From positions 4,041,001 to 4,105,000 of the forward strand of contig NZ_CP029617.1 in assembly GCF_003945545.1 (NCBI RefSeq): DNA of 64,000 bases. The letters are read 5' to 3'. Positions within the stretch are counted from its first letter, which is position 1. Every line of letters begins with the position of its first letter. Shown here piece after piece: positions 54,918-63,900 of this stretch. A program made the position numbers and the translations under genes. The notes beneath the pieces were generated by a model, which was given only the letters and a program-made list of their open reading frames with translations, was not told the DNA's origin and searched no databases. The stretch is from Streptomyces sp. WAC 01529 (GTDB taxonomy: Bacteria > Actinomycetota > Actinomycetes > Streptomycetales > Streptomycetaceae).

Positions 54918-55013
54918 CGCCCTCGTACGCCCCTCGCTGATACTCGCCCCGCGGAATCCCGCCGGTGCGCGCGGCCCGACCGCTCTCGGGCCACGTCTGC
55001 CACGATCAGACAC

Positions 55014-55394
55014 ATGAAGAATTTCGTAGTCAAGACGATCGCCAACGCCGCGGCCCTCGCCGTCGCCGTCTGGCTGCTCGACAAGATCACGCTGACCGGC
55101 GGGAGCACCGGCAAGAAGGTCGGCACCCTCCTCGTCGTCGCCCTCCTCTTCGGCCTGGTGAACTTCCTGGTCAAGCCGGTGGTGAAGGTCCTCACCTTCC
55201 CGTTGTTCATCCTGACGCTCGGCCTGATCACCCTCGTGGTCAACGCCCTGATGCTGCTGCTCACCTCGTGGCTGGCCGACAAGTTCGACGTCAGCTTCCA
55301 CGTGGAGGGCTTCTGGACCGCCGTCCTGGGCGGCCTGATCATCTCGATCGTCTCCTGGGCCATGAACGTGGTACTCCCCGACGACAAGGACTGA
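55014..55394 (+). CDS. Phage-holin-like four-helix membrane protein (PF04020/YvlD type)
   Basis: 126 residues, four hydrophobic segments, with the family's FGLVNFLVKPVVKVLTFPLF segment. Called 'mycobacterial 4 TMS phage holin' by name, but it is a housekeeping membrane protein widespread in bacteria, with no phage gene nearby. It is 5 bp from the next start. Confidence 0.88.
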   Translation: MKNFVVKTIANAAALAVAVWLLDKITLTGGSTGKKVGTLLVVALLFGLVNFLVKPVVKVLTFPLFILTLGLITLVVNALMLLLTSWLADKFDVSFHVEGFWTAVLGGLIISIVSWAMNVVLPDDKD

Positions 55395-55399
55395 GCGGC

Positions 55400-56545
55400 A
55401 TGACGGACTCTGCGGCCATAGGCGTCGGCGACGGCACGCGGGCGGTGCGGGCCGGGCTGCCCGAGCCGGTGAAGCACGAACCCACCCTCCCCGGCCCGGT
55501 GTTCGCCGCGCACTTCCACCTGCCGGGCGATCCCACGGGCGGCTACGCCTACGCACGCGACGAGAACCCCACCTGGACGCATCTGGAGCGCGCCATCGGT
55601 GAGCTGGAGGCGCCGGACGCCGGGGACGACGTGGAGACGCTCGTCTTCGCCTCCGGCATGGCCGCGATCTCGGCGGTGCTCTTCTCCCAGCTGCGCGCCG
55701 GGGACGCGGTCGTCCTGCCGGACGACGGCTACCAGGTGCTTCCCCTGGTCAGCGAGCAGCTCACGGCCTACGGCATCGAGGTGCGCACCGCCCCGACAGG
55801 CGGCGACGCCCAACTCGACGTGCTGGACGGCGCCAGGCTCCTGTGGATCGAGACCCCGTCCAACCCGGGTCTCGACGTGTGCGACGTGCGCCGCCTGGCT
55901 GAGGCGGCACGCGCGCGTGGCGCCCTGGTGGCGGTCGACAACACCCTGGCCACGCCGCTCGGCCAGCGCCCCCTGGAGCTCGGCGCCGACTTCGCGGTCG
56001 CCAGCGGCACGAAGATGCTCACCGGCCACGGCGATCTCCTCCTGGGGTACGTCGCCTGCCGGGACGCGGAGCAGGCGGCTTCCGTCCGGCGGTGGCGCAA
56101 GATCGTCGGGGCGATCCCGGGACCGATGGAGGCCTGGCTCGCGCACCGCTCCCTCGCCACGCTCCAACTCCGTGCCGACCGGCAGAACGCGAACGCCCTG
56201 GCCCTCGCCGAGGCCCTGCGCGACCGTCCCGAGGTGACGGGGCTTCGGTATCCCGGGCTGCCCGAGGACCCCTCGTACGCGATCGCCTCGCGGCAGATGC
56301 GGCGCTTCGGGTGCGTGGTCTCCTTCACGTTGCCGACGCGTGCGCGTGCCGAGCGTTTCCTTCAGGCGCTGCGCCTCGTCGACGACGCGACGAGTTTCGG
56401 GGGTGTGCGGTCGTCGGCCGAGCGGCGTCGGCGCTGGGGCGGCGACGATGTCCCGGAGGGCTTCATCCGCTTCTCCGCGGGCGCCGAGGACCCTGATGAC
56501 CTGGTGGCGGACGTGCTCCGCGCGCTGGACGAAGCGGCGGGGTGA
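55400..56545 (+). CDS. Cystathionine gamma-lyase/synthase-type PLP enzyme
   Basis: 381 residues of the Cys/Met metabolism family. Landmarks: YAYARDENPTW near 50, FASGMAAISA, IETPSNPGL and PLP lysine in ASGTKMLTGHGD. The final RFSAGAEDPDDLVAD fits gamma-lyases. It would cleave cystathionine or a related thioether to give cysteine or homocysteine. It follows the holin-like gene by 5 bp, and the N-terminus is a few residues longer than usual. Confidence 0.9.
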   Translation: MTDSAAIGVGDGTRAVRAGLPEPVKHEPTLPGPVFAAHFHLPGDPTGGYAYARDENPTWTHLERAIGELEAPDAGDDVETLVFASGMAAISAVLFSQLRAGDAVVLPDDGYQVLPLVSEQLTAYGIEVRTAPTGGDAQLDVLDGARLLWIETPSNPGLDVCDVRRLAEAARARGALVAVDNTLATPLGQRPLELGADFAVASGTKMLTGHGDLLLGYVACRDAEQAASVRRWRKIVGAIPGPMEAWLAHRSLATLQLRADRQNANALALAEALRDRPEVTGLRYPGLPEDPSYAIASRQMRRFGCVVSFTLPTRARAERFLQALRLVDDATSFGGVRSSAERRRRWGGDDVPEGFIRFSAGAEDPDDLVADVLRALDEAAG

Positions 56546-56600
56546 TCTCTGCCGGCTGCCCGTCGACTGGGCTTGATGGCGGTCCTGGCTGGTGCGCGAT

Positions 56601-56614
56601 GTTTCACGTGGAAC
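56601..56614. other. parS-like site with one mismatch
   Basis: GTTTCACGTGGAAC differs from parS at one base. It lies 22 bp before the Nudix start, outside coding sequence. Confidence 0.55.
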
Positions 56615-56635
56615 AGTCCGGGCCACATTTCCCCC

Positions 56636-57118
56636 ATGACCGTCCGACCCGTGGTCAAGCGCACCGCACGCGCCGTCCTGCTGGACGGCGACGACCTGAT
56701 CCTGATCAAGCGGACCAAGCCCGGCGTCGATCCGTACTGGGTCACCCCTGGCGGTGGCGTGGAGCCGGAGGACGCCACCGTCATCGACGCACTCCACCGC
56801 GAGGTGCATGAGGAACTGGGCGCCAAGATCACCGAAGTGGTGCCCTGCTTCGTCGACACCGTGGAGCACATCGGCGAGGACGGCGGCGCGACCGGGGTGA
56901 AGGTGCAGCACTTCTTCGTCTGCCGTCTGGAGTCCATGGACACCGGCCTGCGGCACGGCCCCGAGGTCGAGGAGCCGTGCGGCGAGTACGAGATCGTGCA
57001 CGTGCCCTTCACCCGGGTCGGCATCGCCTCGGTCCATCTCGTACCGCTGTCGCTGCGGCACTACCTCGACGGCAACATCGAGGGCGTACGCGCGATGCAC
57101 GCCCCCGACCTGGGCTAG
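56636..57118 (+). CDS. Nudix hydrolase
   Basis: 160 residues with a complete Nudix box from GGGVEPED to REVHEELG, including the metal-binding Glu pair. It would hydrolyse a nucleoside diphosphate derivative; the substrate cannot be told. ATG 56636 is preferred because the fold starts at once; an upstream in-frame start passes through the parS-like site. Confidence 0.9.
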   Translation: MTVRPVVKRTARAVLLDGDDLILIKRTKPGVDPYWVTPGGGVEPEDATVIDALHREVHEELGAKITEVVPCFVDTVEHIGEDGGATGVKVQHFFVCRLESMDTGLRHGPEVEEPCGEYEIVHVPFTRVGIASVHLVPLSLRHYLDGNIEGVRAMHAPDLG

Positions 57119-57154
57119 GGCCTGTCCCGCGGCATGATGCCGAACAGGCCCTAG
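57115..57154. terminator. Bidirectional terminator, 11-bp perfect stem with inner palindrome
   Basis: CTAGGGCCTGT (57115-57125) pairs with 57144-57154; an inner CGGCAT-G-ATGCCG (57130-57142) can pair too. It overlaps both converging stop codons. Confidence 0.75.
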
Positions 57155-58944
57155 TCCCCCGCCGCCGCGGCCACCAGTTCCTCGACGGAGTCGTGGCGGA
57201 TACGGCCCTCGGGGATACCGGCGTCCCGCAGGACGTCCACACCGCTGCGGATCATGCCGGGCGGCCCGGAGAGGTACGCGTCGTACTCGTTCCAGGGGCC
57301 GTACTCGCGCACGGCGTCCGGCAGTTGGACCCGCTGGTCGACGATCGGGCGCACGGCCAGCCAGGGGTGGGTCTGCTGGAGCCGCAGCATCGTGTCGATG
57401 TCGTACAGGTCGTGATCGGTGCGGGCGCCGTAGAACACCTCGACCGGGCGCCGTCTGCCGTGCTCTGCGACATCCTCGACCAGGGCCTTGATGGGCGCGA
57501 TGCCCGTGCCGCCGCCCAGACACAGCAGGCCGCTGTCGGTGGTGTGGTCGACGGTCATCGAGCCCGCGGGCGGGCCGAGCCGCAGGATGTCGCCGGGGCG
57601 GGCGCGGTGCACCAGGGCGTTGGAGACCCAGCCGGCCGGGACCGCCTTCACGTGGAAGGAGAGCAGGCCGTCGGAGCGCGGCGCCGACGCGAAGGAGTAG
57701 TGCCGCCAGATCCGCGGCCACCAAGGGGTCTCCAGGCTGGTGTACTGCCCGGCGAGGAAGGGGTAGGGCTGGTCCGGGCGGACCGTGACCACGGCTATGT
57801 CCGGGGTCCTGAGGTCATGCGAGACGACCTCCGCGAACCACCAGGCGGGAGCGCGCAGCTCGTCCTCCGCGGCGGCATCGATCATGACCTGGGAGATCGT
57901 CGTGTACGTGCGGACCCAGGCGGCCTCGGTCTCCTCGTCCCAGATCGCGCTCGCGTACCGGCTCAGTGAGGCGATCAGACACTCGCCGACGGCCGGATAG
58001 TGCTCGGGCCGGGTGCCGTACTTGCGGTGTCCGCGGCCGAGGTTCTTCAGGTACGAGACGAGCACGTCGGTGTGGTCGATGTGCTCGGCCGCCGTCAGCA
58101 GCGCCTTGAGGAGCCGGTCCCGCTGGGTGTCCATCGCCGCGGGGAACAGGGCGCGCAGGTCCGGGTGGCGGGTGAAGAGCAGTGCGTAGAAGTACGAGGT
58201 GACCTGGTCGGCGACAGGGCCGACCTCGGCCATCGTGCGCTGCACCAGCGCGGCGTCCGGGGAGAGGGGCTTCGACGGCTTGGCCGGCTGCGCCGACTGC
58301 ACGAAGGCCTCGGCTCTCAGCGCGGGAGCTTCCGGCTGCGGCTGCGGCTGCGGCTGCGGCTCAGCGTCAGCGGTAACGGTCGCGGTGGCCGTGGCGGCTG
58401 GCGCGGGCTCCTGCTCGGAGGGGGCCGTCGCGAGGGCCTGGGCAGTTGCGACCGCAGGGGCGGGAGAGGCGGGAGACGCCGGAGACGCGGGAGACGCGGG
58501 AGACGCCGGAGGGACGGTAGAGGCGGCGTGGGGGGCTGCTGCGACGCCGGGGGTTTCTGCGGCGCGGGGGGCCGCTGTGGTGGGAGAGGCCGAAGCCGCA
58601 TGGGCGGTCGCGGCGGCACGGGCCGCCGGTATTCGCTCGTCCACAGCCACATCCGCGGGCTGCGCCGCAGGTGTTTCCGCGGACGCAACGGCAGGCTCGG
58701 GAGCACGCTCAACGGCAGGCTCAGGCGCGGGCTCAGCGGCAGGCGCCGGAGCGGACGCGGGCGACTCCGCCCTGCCCAGGGGACGTATCGAGGCCGGCCG
58801 ACGCGCGTCTACCCCCTCCGGCACGTCGGCGCCGGGCTGCTGCTGCCCTTCCTCCGGCCGCTTGGGCGGCCTGCGCGGGGTGAACCAGCCGCCCCCACCG
58901 CCGGAAGTGCCGTCATCCCCCGACGTGGTGGTCGGAGCGTCCAT
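57151..58944 (-). CDS. Flavohaemoglobin-like protein with very long disordered N-terminus
   Basis: 597 residues. Residues 1-225 are Ala/Pro-rich with (ASP)n and (PQ)n repeats; the globin domain (about 228-365) follows, with FPAAMDTQRDRLLKALLTAAEHID and a proximal His; then an FAD-binding domain (YTSLETPWWPRIWRHYSFAS) and an NAD domain with GGGTGIAPIKALVED. Globin plus reductase implies NO dioxygenation or reduction. Ordinary flavohaemoglobins have about 400 residues and no such tail. ATG 58944 is chosen because GAGG lies six bases upstream. Confidence 0.87.
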   Translation of the reverse strand: MDAPTTTSGDDGTSGGGGGWFTPRRPPKRPEEGQQQPGADVPEGVDARRPASIRPLGRAESPASAPAPAAEPAPEPAVERAPEPAVASAETPAAQPADVAVDERIPAARAAATAHAASASPTTAAPRAAETPGVAAAPHAASTVPPASPASPASPASPASPAPAVATAQALATAPSEQEPAPAATATATVTADAEPQPQPQPQPEAPALRAEAFVQSAQPAKPSKPLSPDAALVQRTMAEVGPVADQVTSYFYALLFTRHPDLRALFPAAMDTQRDRLLKALLTAAEHIDHTDVLVSYLKNLGRGHRKYGTRPEHYPAVGECLIASLSRYASAIWDEETEAAWVRTYTTISQVMIDAAAEDELRAPAWWFAEVVSHDLRTPDIAVVTVRPDQPYPFLAGQYTSLETPWWPRIWRHYSFASAPRSDGLLSFHVKAVPAGWVSNALVHRARPGDILRLGPPAGSMTVDHTTDSGLLCLGGGTGIAPIKALVEDVAEHGRRRPVEVFYGARTDHDLYDIDTMLRLQQTHPWLAVRPIVDQRVQLPDAVREYGPWNEYDAYLSGPPGMIRSGVDVLRDAGIPEGRIRHDSVEELVAAAAGD

Positions 58945-59475
58945 GCTGTGCCTCGCCTCGAACATCTCGATCGGTCTGTGCGCTTCCTGCCGGAAGCCGT
59001 CTGCTTTCCCCGCTCTGTCTTGTTGACTGATCCGGCCACATTGAACCTTGGATTACAGAACTACGGACAAGTAGGTTGAGAATGTGACATTGGCCGCAGT
59101 CATCTCACCGCAGCATCCCATTCACAGCCGCCGCGTCGGCGTATAACAAGAAGAACCGGCTCTTGATCTCCGCACCCCGTTAGGCTTCGTGACCCGCATG
59201 TGTGCCCCCCAGGGTGTGATGGACCACACCCGGCACGAACCGGAGTCGACCATACCGGCCGTCGCCCGACATACAAGTCCCCTTCCCATCCTTGGGAATT
59301 CAACGCGCCCACCTGCCAATTGCCTCAATTAGCGGGCGTGCCGCACCAATTCGTACGCCTTACGCGGATCCGCCCGACAGAGGACAGGCGCACGGCCGGG
59401 ACCGCGGTGTACGCCGAGGCTAGTACCCACGGTTACTCCCGCCGTCAGACGCCCCGGCCCTCCTCCGTTGGCACC
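58945..59475. other. 531-bp region with no supported gene
   Basis: Divergent control region between the flavohaemoglobin-like gene and the DUF2269 gene. It is less GC-rich near 59040-59110, and holds a small palindrome AATGT-G-ACATT (59081-59091). Short frames here have no recognisable product. Confidence 0.5.
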
Positions 59476-60051
59476 GTGTTTCACGTGAAACTAAACCGCC
59501 GCGCCCGTCGGGCCACCCTGGTCGTCCATGTAGTCGGCGCAGCCTGCTGGCTCGGGCTCACGCTCGGGCTCGTCGCTCTCGCCCTCACCGCGATCACGAC
59601 CGACTCCGCCACCGCCACAGAGGCCGCCGTCCGCTCGATGAAGGTCTTCGCGGACTGGCTCGTGATCCCCCTCGCCCTGCTCACCCTGGCGAGCGGGCTC
59701 CTGCTGTCCCTGGGCACGCAGTGGGGACTCACCAGGCACCGCTGGGTCTATACGAAGTTCTGGCTGACCCTGGCCACCACGACCGCGTCGGCCTTCGCCC
59801 TGCGCCCCGGCATCGACGACACGGTCGCGACGGTGACCGCAGGCCACCCCATCACCGACACGGCCGACCTGATCGCCGGCCCTCTCGTCTCACTCGGCGC
59901 CTACCTGTTCATGACGGTCCTGTCGGTGCTCAAGCCCTGGGGGCTCACCCGGCGCGGCCAGCGGCAGCGCGCCCAGACGCAGCGCGATCAAAAGCGACGT
60001 GCTTCTGCCCACAAACGGGTGGACGCCGAGGACGTACGTCAGACAGCCTGA
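59476..60051 (+). CDS. DUF2269 family membrane protein
   Basis: 191 residues with four membrane segments (about 12-38, 55-76, 85-105, 126-148) and a basic tail with Gln/Arg repeats. No known function. The GTG at 59476 is the natural start because no other start keeps the first membrane segment intact; its third base begins an exact parS, as in cydDC. Confidence 0.75.
   Translation: MFHVKLNRRARRATLVVHVVGAACWLGLTLGLVALALTAITTDSATATEAAVRSMKVFADWLVIPLALLTLASGLLLSLGTQWGLTRHRWVYTKFWLTLATTTASAFALRPGIDDTVATVTAGHPITDTADLIAGPLVSLGAYLFMTVLSVLKPWGLTRRGQRQRAQTQRDQKRRASAHKRVDAEDVRQTA
59478..59491. other. parS site at the DUF2269 gene start
   Basis: Exact GTTTCACGTGAAAC, beginning at the third base of the GTG start; codons 2-5 (FHVK) are the site, exactly as at 40921. 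Confidence 0.85.
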
Positions 60052-60056
60052 GCCGA

Positions 60057-60926
60057 GTGTCGACACCTTCCCTCTCCGCACTCCCCGTCCGCCGACTCAC
60101 CCCCCGCGATCTGACGTCCTGCGCCGATCTGTCCGAGGACCGGGGCTGGCCCCGTGAAGAACACAAATGGGGTCTCCTGCTGACGGCCGGAACGGGCTAC
60201 GGCATCGACGACCCCGACGGCCACGGCCTCATCGGTGTCTACGTAGTGACCCGGTACGGCCCGCAGGAGCGCCCCGGCCTCGCGGCGATCGGCATGGTCC
60301 TCGTCGCCGAGCGGTACGCCCGCCAGGGCATCGGCCGCCGTCTGATGCAGTACGCCATCGAGCAAGCGGCCACCATCCCGATGACCCTCCACGCGACACC
60401 CAGCGGCCGCCCCCTCTACGAACAGCTCGGCTTCAAGGCGGTCGGCCGCGCCGAGATGGTCCGCGGCCACCTCACCCCCGCGGGCCCGCTCCCCGGCATC
60501 GCCACCCGCCCGGCCACCGCCGAGGACCTGACCGCCATCCTCCGGCTCGACACCGCGGTCTTCGGCCACGACCGGACGCATGTGATCACCCGGCTCCCCG
60601 CCTTCACCGACCAGCTCCGCGTCGCGGAGGCCGACGGCGAGATCATCGGGTACGCGGGGGCCTGGCCGAATATGGAGACCCACGTCGTCGGCCCGCTCAT
60701 CGCCCGCGACACGGAGACCGCGAAGGCACTCATCGCCTCGCTCGCCGCTCACACCGACCGTCCGCTGCGCACCGACATCGACGTACGGCACGAAGAGCTG
60801 CTGGCCTGGGTGAAGGCGAGCGGCCTCGAATCCGTCGCCTTCAACGCGGTGATGGTCTACGGCACGCCCGAGCTGCCCGGCGACTGGACCCGACGCTTCG
60901 CGCCGCTGACGGTGGCAGCCGGATGA
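60057..60926 (+). CDS. GNAT N-acetyltransferase with two GNAT-like domains
   Basis: 289 residues. The first domain (about 10-135) has the acetyl-CoA loop RYARQGIGRRLMQYA; the second (about 150-285) is a partner GNAT fold without an obvious CoA loop, as in other two-domain GNATs. Substrate unknown. The GTG at 60057 lies 6 bp after the DUF2269 stop, so the two are probably one operon. Confidence 0.87.
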   Translation: MSTPSLSALPVRRLTPRDLTSCADLSEDRGWPREEHKWGLLLTAGTGYGIDDPDGHGLIGVYVVTRYGPQERPGLAAIGMVLVAERYARQGIGRRLMQYAIEQAATIPMTLHATPSGRPLYEQLGFKAVGRAEMVRGHLTPAGPLPGIATRPATAEDLTAILRLDTAVFGHDRTHVITRLPAFTDQLRVAEADGEIIGYAGAWPNMETHVVGPLIARDTETAKALIASLAAHTDRPLRTDIDVRHEELLAWVKASGLESVAFNAVMVYGTPELPGDWTRRFAPLTVAAG

Positions 60927-60933
60927 CGGTGAA

Positions 60934-60975
60934 AGCCGCGTGGCGGTGACAGCCGACTGTCACCGCCACGCGGCT
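60934..60975. terminator. Strong bidirectional terminator, 18-bp perfect stem
   Basis: 60934-60951 is exactly complementary to 60958-60975 with a 6-nt loop. It serves the GNAT gene and the converging HbpS-like gene. Confidence 0.88.
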
Positions 60976-61007
60976 CGTGTACGCCTCCGTCCACCTGGGG
61001 ACGTGCG

Positions 61008-61427
61008 TTACGCGAGGGTCTCCACCGCGGCCGCCGCGAAGGCGTGGTCCTGCTCGGGCGCACCGCCGCCGACGCCGATCGCGCCGATCAGACGGCCGTC
61101 GCGGTGGACCGGCACCCCGCCCGCGATGAAGAGCAGCGGCCGGTCGAGGGCGGTGGGCAGGGTGTGGAAGAGGCCGCCGGGCTGGACGGCGTCGACCAGA
61201 TCGGCGGTCGGGGCGTTCAGCTGAAGGGCGGTGTAGGCCTTGCGGGTGCTGGTCTCACCGGAGATCAGCACGGCCCGGTCGTCGCGCCGGAAGGCGAGGA
61301 GGTGGCCGCCCGCGTCGAGGACGGTGACGCTGACCGTGACGTCGGCGGCCTCGGCGGCGCGGCGGGCCGCGGTGACGAGGGCTTCGGCGTCCTCGATGGT
61401 CAGCGGGGCGACGGCGGTGGTGCTCAT
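61008..61427 (-). CDS. GlcG/HbpS-like protein
   Basis: 139 residues of the GlcG/PduO-C/HbpS fold, with VTVLDAGGHLLAFRRDD and GAIGVGGGAPEQD. HbpS of Streptomyces is an extracellular haem-binding sensor with a signal peptide; this copy has none, so it is probably cytoplasmic and a small-molecule or haem binder. It follows the MFS gene by 48 bp and may be one transcript with it. Confidence 0.85.
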   Translation of the reverse strand: MSTTAVAPLTIEDAEALVTAARRAAEAADVTVSVTVLDAGGHLLAFRRDDRAVLISGETSTRKAYTALQLNAPTADLVDAVQPGGLFHTLPTALDRPLLFIAGGVPVHRDGRLIGAIGVGGGAPEQDHAFAAAAVETLA

Positions 61428-61475
61428 GAGGGGGGTTCTCCTTGCGGGGTGGTGCCGGGTGAGTCGGGGGAGAGG

Positions 61476-62690
61476 TCAGTGGTGGACGGGCGTGGCCTGC
61501 TCGACAGGTGCCGCGCCGGTCACGACGAGGCTCGGTGCGGCCGCGGCGGAGCGGCGCTCCAGTGCGGCCGCGAGGATCGCCAGGACGAGGGCGGAGGTCG
61601 CGAGGGCGGCGCCGACCCAGTTCGGGGCGGTGTAGCCGAGGCCCGATGCGATGACGATGCCGCCGAGCCAGGCCGCGAGGGCGTTGCCGAGGTTGAAGGC
61701 GCCGATGTTGACGGCCGAGGCGAGGGTGGGGGCGCCGGAGGCCTGGTCGAGGACGCGCTTCTGCAGCGGCGGTACGGTCGCGAAGCCCAGCGCGCCGATC
61801 AGCGCGATGGTCACGGCGGCCGCGATCTTGTTGTGCGCGGTGAGCGTGAAGAGGGCGAGCACGACGGCCAGGGCGCCCAGTGAGACGTAGAGCAGCGGCA
61901 TGAGCGCGCGGTCCGCGAACTTCCCGCCGATGAGGTTGCCGGCGACCATGCCGAGGCCGAACAGGACGAGCAGCCAGGTCACGGAGGAGTCCGCGTATCC
62001 GGCGACGTCCGTCATCATCGGCGCCAGGTAGGTGACGGCGGCGAAGACCCCGCCGAAGCCGAGGACCGTCATCGCCATGGCCAGGAGCACCTGTACGTTG
62101 CGGAAGGCGGCCAGTTCGTGGCGGAGCCGCACGCCCTCGGGCTTGGGCAGGTCCGGGACGAGCCTGGCGATGCCCGCGAGGCCGACGACGCCGAGCGCCG
62201 CCACGATCGTGAAGGTCATCCGCCAGCCGAGGGTCTGCCCGACGAAGGTGCCGAGCGGCACACCGACCACGTTGGCCACGGTCAGGCCCGTGAACATCAT
62301 GGCGATCGCGCCGGCCTTCTTCTCGGGGGCGACCAGCTCGGCGGCGACGACCGAGCCGATGCCGAAGAAGGCGCCGTGGGCGAGGGACGCGACGACCCGG
62401 CCCGCCAGCATCACGCCGAAGACGGGGGCGACGGCGGAGAGCAGATTGCCCGCGATAAAGAGGCCCATCAGCAGCATCAGCATCCGCTTGCGCGAGATCT
62501 TGGTGCCGAGGACGGTCATCAGCGGGGCGCCGAGCACGACGCCCAGGGCGTAGCCGGTCACGAGAAAGCCGGCCGTGGGGATGGAGACACCGAAGTCACC
62601 CGCGACCTCGGGGAGCAGCCCCATGATCACGAACTCGGTGGTTCCGATCCCGAAGGCCCCGATCGCGAGGGCCAGTAGCGCGAGAGGCAT
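61476..62690 (-). CDS. MFS drug/sugar efflux transporter (DHA1, AraJ/Cmx type)
   Basis: 404 residues with twelve membrane segments. The N-terminus (LAIGAFGIGTTEFVIMGLLPEVA) and the GTKISRKRMLML loop mark the AraJ/YdhP/Cmx group, which exports sugars, arabinose or chloramphenicol-like drugs. ATG 62690 has GGAAGG upstream. It is divergent from a MarR regulator, the usual pairing for such pumps. Confidence 0.92.
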   Translation of the reverse strand: MPLALLALAIGAFGIGTTEFVIMGLLPEVAGDFGVSIPTAGFLVTGYALGVVLGAPLMTVLGTKISRKRMLMLLMGLFIAGNLLSAVAPVFGVMLAGRVVASLAHGAFFGIGSVVAAELVAPEKKAGAIAMMFTGLTVANVVGVPLGTFVGQTLGWRMTFTIVAALGVVGLAGIARLVPDLPKPEGVRLRHELAAFRNVQVLLAMAMTVLGFGGVFAAVTYLAPMMTDVAGYADSSVTWLLVLFGLGMVAGNLIGGKFADRALMPLLYVSLGALAVVLALFTLTAHNKIAAAVTIALIGALGFATVPPLQKRVLDQASGAPTLASAVNIGAFNLGNALAAWLGGIVIASGLGYTAPNWVGAALATSALVLAILAAALERRSAAAAPSLVVTGAAPVEQATPVHH

Positions 62691-62729
62691 GGATCTACCT
62701 TCCAGACGATTGCAGGCACGCTTAACGTG

Positions 62730-62789
62730 CGTCCACAATAGTTGCAGACGCTGGTTAATTGCAAACGCCGGATATTGCATATGTGGACT
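62730..62789. promoter_or_regulatory. Candidate MarR operator between MFS and MarR genes
   Basis: TTGCA recurs at 62742, 62759 and 62775 (also 62710), with two longer copies TTGCARACGCYGG. GTCCACA (62731-62737) and TGTGGAC (62782-62788) form an outer dyad. This is the natural place for the MarR protein to control both promoters. Confidence 0.55.
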
Positions 62790-62831
62790 ATCCTGGGTCG
62801 TAGTCACTCCGGGACGGAGGAAACAAGAGCC

Positions 62832-63290
62832 ATGACAGCGACGGATCCCGCACTCACCGCCCTTGCCCAGGGCTGGTGCGCGCTCTCCCTGCTCCACGGG
62901 CGCATCGAGACCCACATCGAGCGCGCCCTCCAGGCCAAGCACGGCCTGAGCGTGCGCGAGTACTCCCTGCTCGACGTCCTGAGCCGCCAGCACGACGGCG
63001 AGGGCGGCCATCTGCAGATGAGGCAGGTCGCGGATGCCGTGGTGCTCAGCCAGAGCGCCACCACCCGGCTGGTCACCCGCCTGGAGGACCGCGGGCTGCT
63101 CTCGCGCTATCTGTGCCCCACCGACCGTCGCGGCATCTACACGGACGTGAGCGAGGCCGGGGCCACGCTTCTCGACGAGGCGCGCCCCACCAACGACGCG
63201 GCTCTGCGCGAGGCGCTCGACGAAGCGGCGCGCGATCCCGAACTCGCTCCGCTGGTCAGGGCCGTCGAAACGCTGCGTGTTCCCGCCTAG
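62832..63290 (+). CDS. MarR family transcriptional regulator
   Basis: 152 residues, winged helix with SVREYSLLDVLS, MRQVADAVVLSQSATTRLVTRLEDRGLL and the wing CPTDRRGIYTDVSEAG. It very probably represses the divergent MFS pump and is released by a ligand. ATG 62832 has GGAGG 11 bases upstream. Confidence 0.93.
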   Translation: MTATDPALTALAQGWCALSLLHGRIETHIERALQAKHGLSVREYSLLDVLSRQHDGEGGHLQMRQVADAVVLSQSATTRLVTRLEDRGLLSRYLCPTDRRGIYTDVSEAGATLLDEARPTNDAALREALDEAARDPELAPLVRAVETLRVPA

Positions 63291-63328
63291 GCTGGGAAAC
63301 CCTGCCTCTCCCCGCCTACGCTGCGGCC

Positions 63329-63781
63329 ATGGGAGATCTTGAGATACGCCCGGCCGTCGCCGACGACCTGCCCGCCATCGTGGGCATGCTCGCCGACGAC
63401 CCGCTGGGCGCCGCACGCGAGTCGCCGGACGACCTCACCCCGTACGTCACCGCGTTCCAGCGGCTGGCCGATGACCCGAACCAGCACCTGGTCGTCGCCG
63501 TACGCGAAGGGCGCGTGGTCGGTACCCTCCAGCTCACGATCGTTCCGGGGCTCTCCCGCAAGGGCGCCACGCGGTCGATCATCGAGGGCGTCCGGGTGCA
63601 TGCCGACGAGCGCGGCAGTGGGCTCGGGACGCGCTTCATCGAGTGGGCCGTCGAGAAATCCCGCAGCCAGGGCTGCCAGTTGGTGCAGCTGACCTCCGAC
63701 GCCACCCGTACCGACGCCCACCGTTTCTATGAACGGCTTGGGTTCACCGCTTCGCATCTGGGCTTCAAGCTCCAGCTCTGA
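63329..63781 (+). CDS. GNAT N-acetyltransferase
   Basis: 150 residues, single GNAT domain with acetyl-CoA loop RGSGLGTRFIEWA and RFYERLGFTASHLGF at the C-terminus. TACGCT six bases before the ATG suggests a leaderless start. Substrate unknown. Confidence 0.9.
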   Translation: MGDLEIRPAVADDLPAIVGMLADDPLGAARESPDDLTPYVTAFQRLADDPNQHLVVAVREGRVVGTLQLTIVPGLSRKGATRSIIEGVRVHADERGSGLGTRFIEWAVEKSRSQGCQLVQLTSDATRTDAHRFYERLGFTASHLGFKLQL

Positions 63782-63832
63782 GGCCGCACTTGACGGGCCG
63801 GTCGGCCGGGGCGACGACGAGCGAGAGGCGCT

Positions 63833-63846
63833 GTTTCACGTGAAAC
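63833..63846. other. parS site 1 of the right-edge cluster
   Basis: Exact GTTTCACGTGAAAC in a 20-bp perfect palindrome (63830-63849), intergenic. Confidence 0.92.
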
Positions 63847-63860
63847 AGCCGAGAGGGGTT

Positions 63861-63874
63861 GTTTCACGTGAAAC
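63861..63874. other. parS site 2 of the right-edge cluster, inside a hairpin
   Basis: Exact parS 28 bp after site 1. GAGAGGGG (63851) and CCCCTCTC (63877) flank it, so RNA across it could fold into a terminator-like stem. Confidence 0.92.
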
Positions 63875-63900
63875 AGCCCCTCTCGCCTCCTCTCGTGCTT

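Noticed and set aside
55014-55394. Phage origin suggested by the holin family name
   Set aside because: No other phage gene is present and the family is a general bacterial membrane protein.
59100-59312. Small minus-strand gene in the gap before the DUF2269 gene
   Set aside because: No ribosome site and no recognisable sequence; two overlapping frames are equally open.
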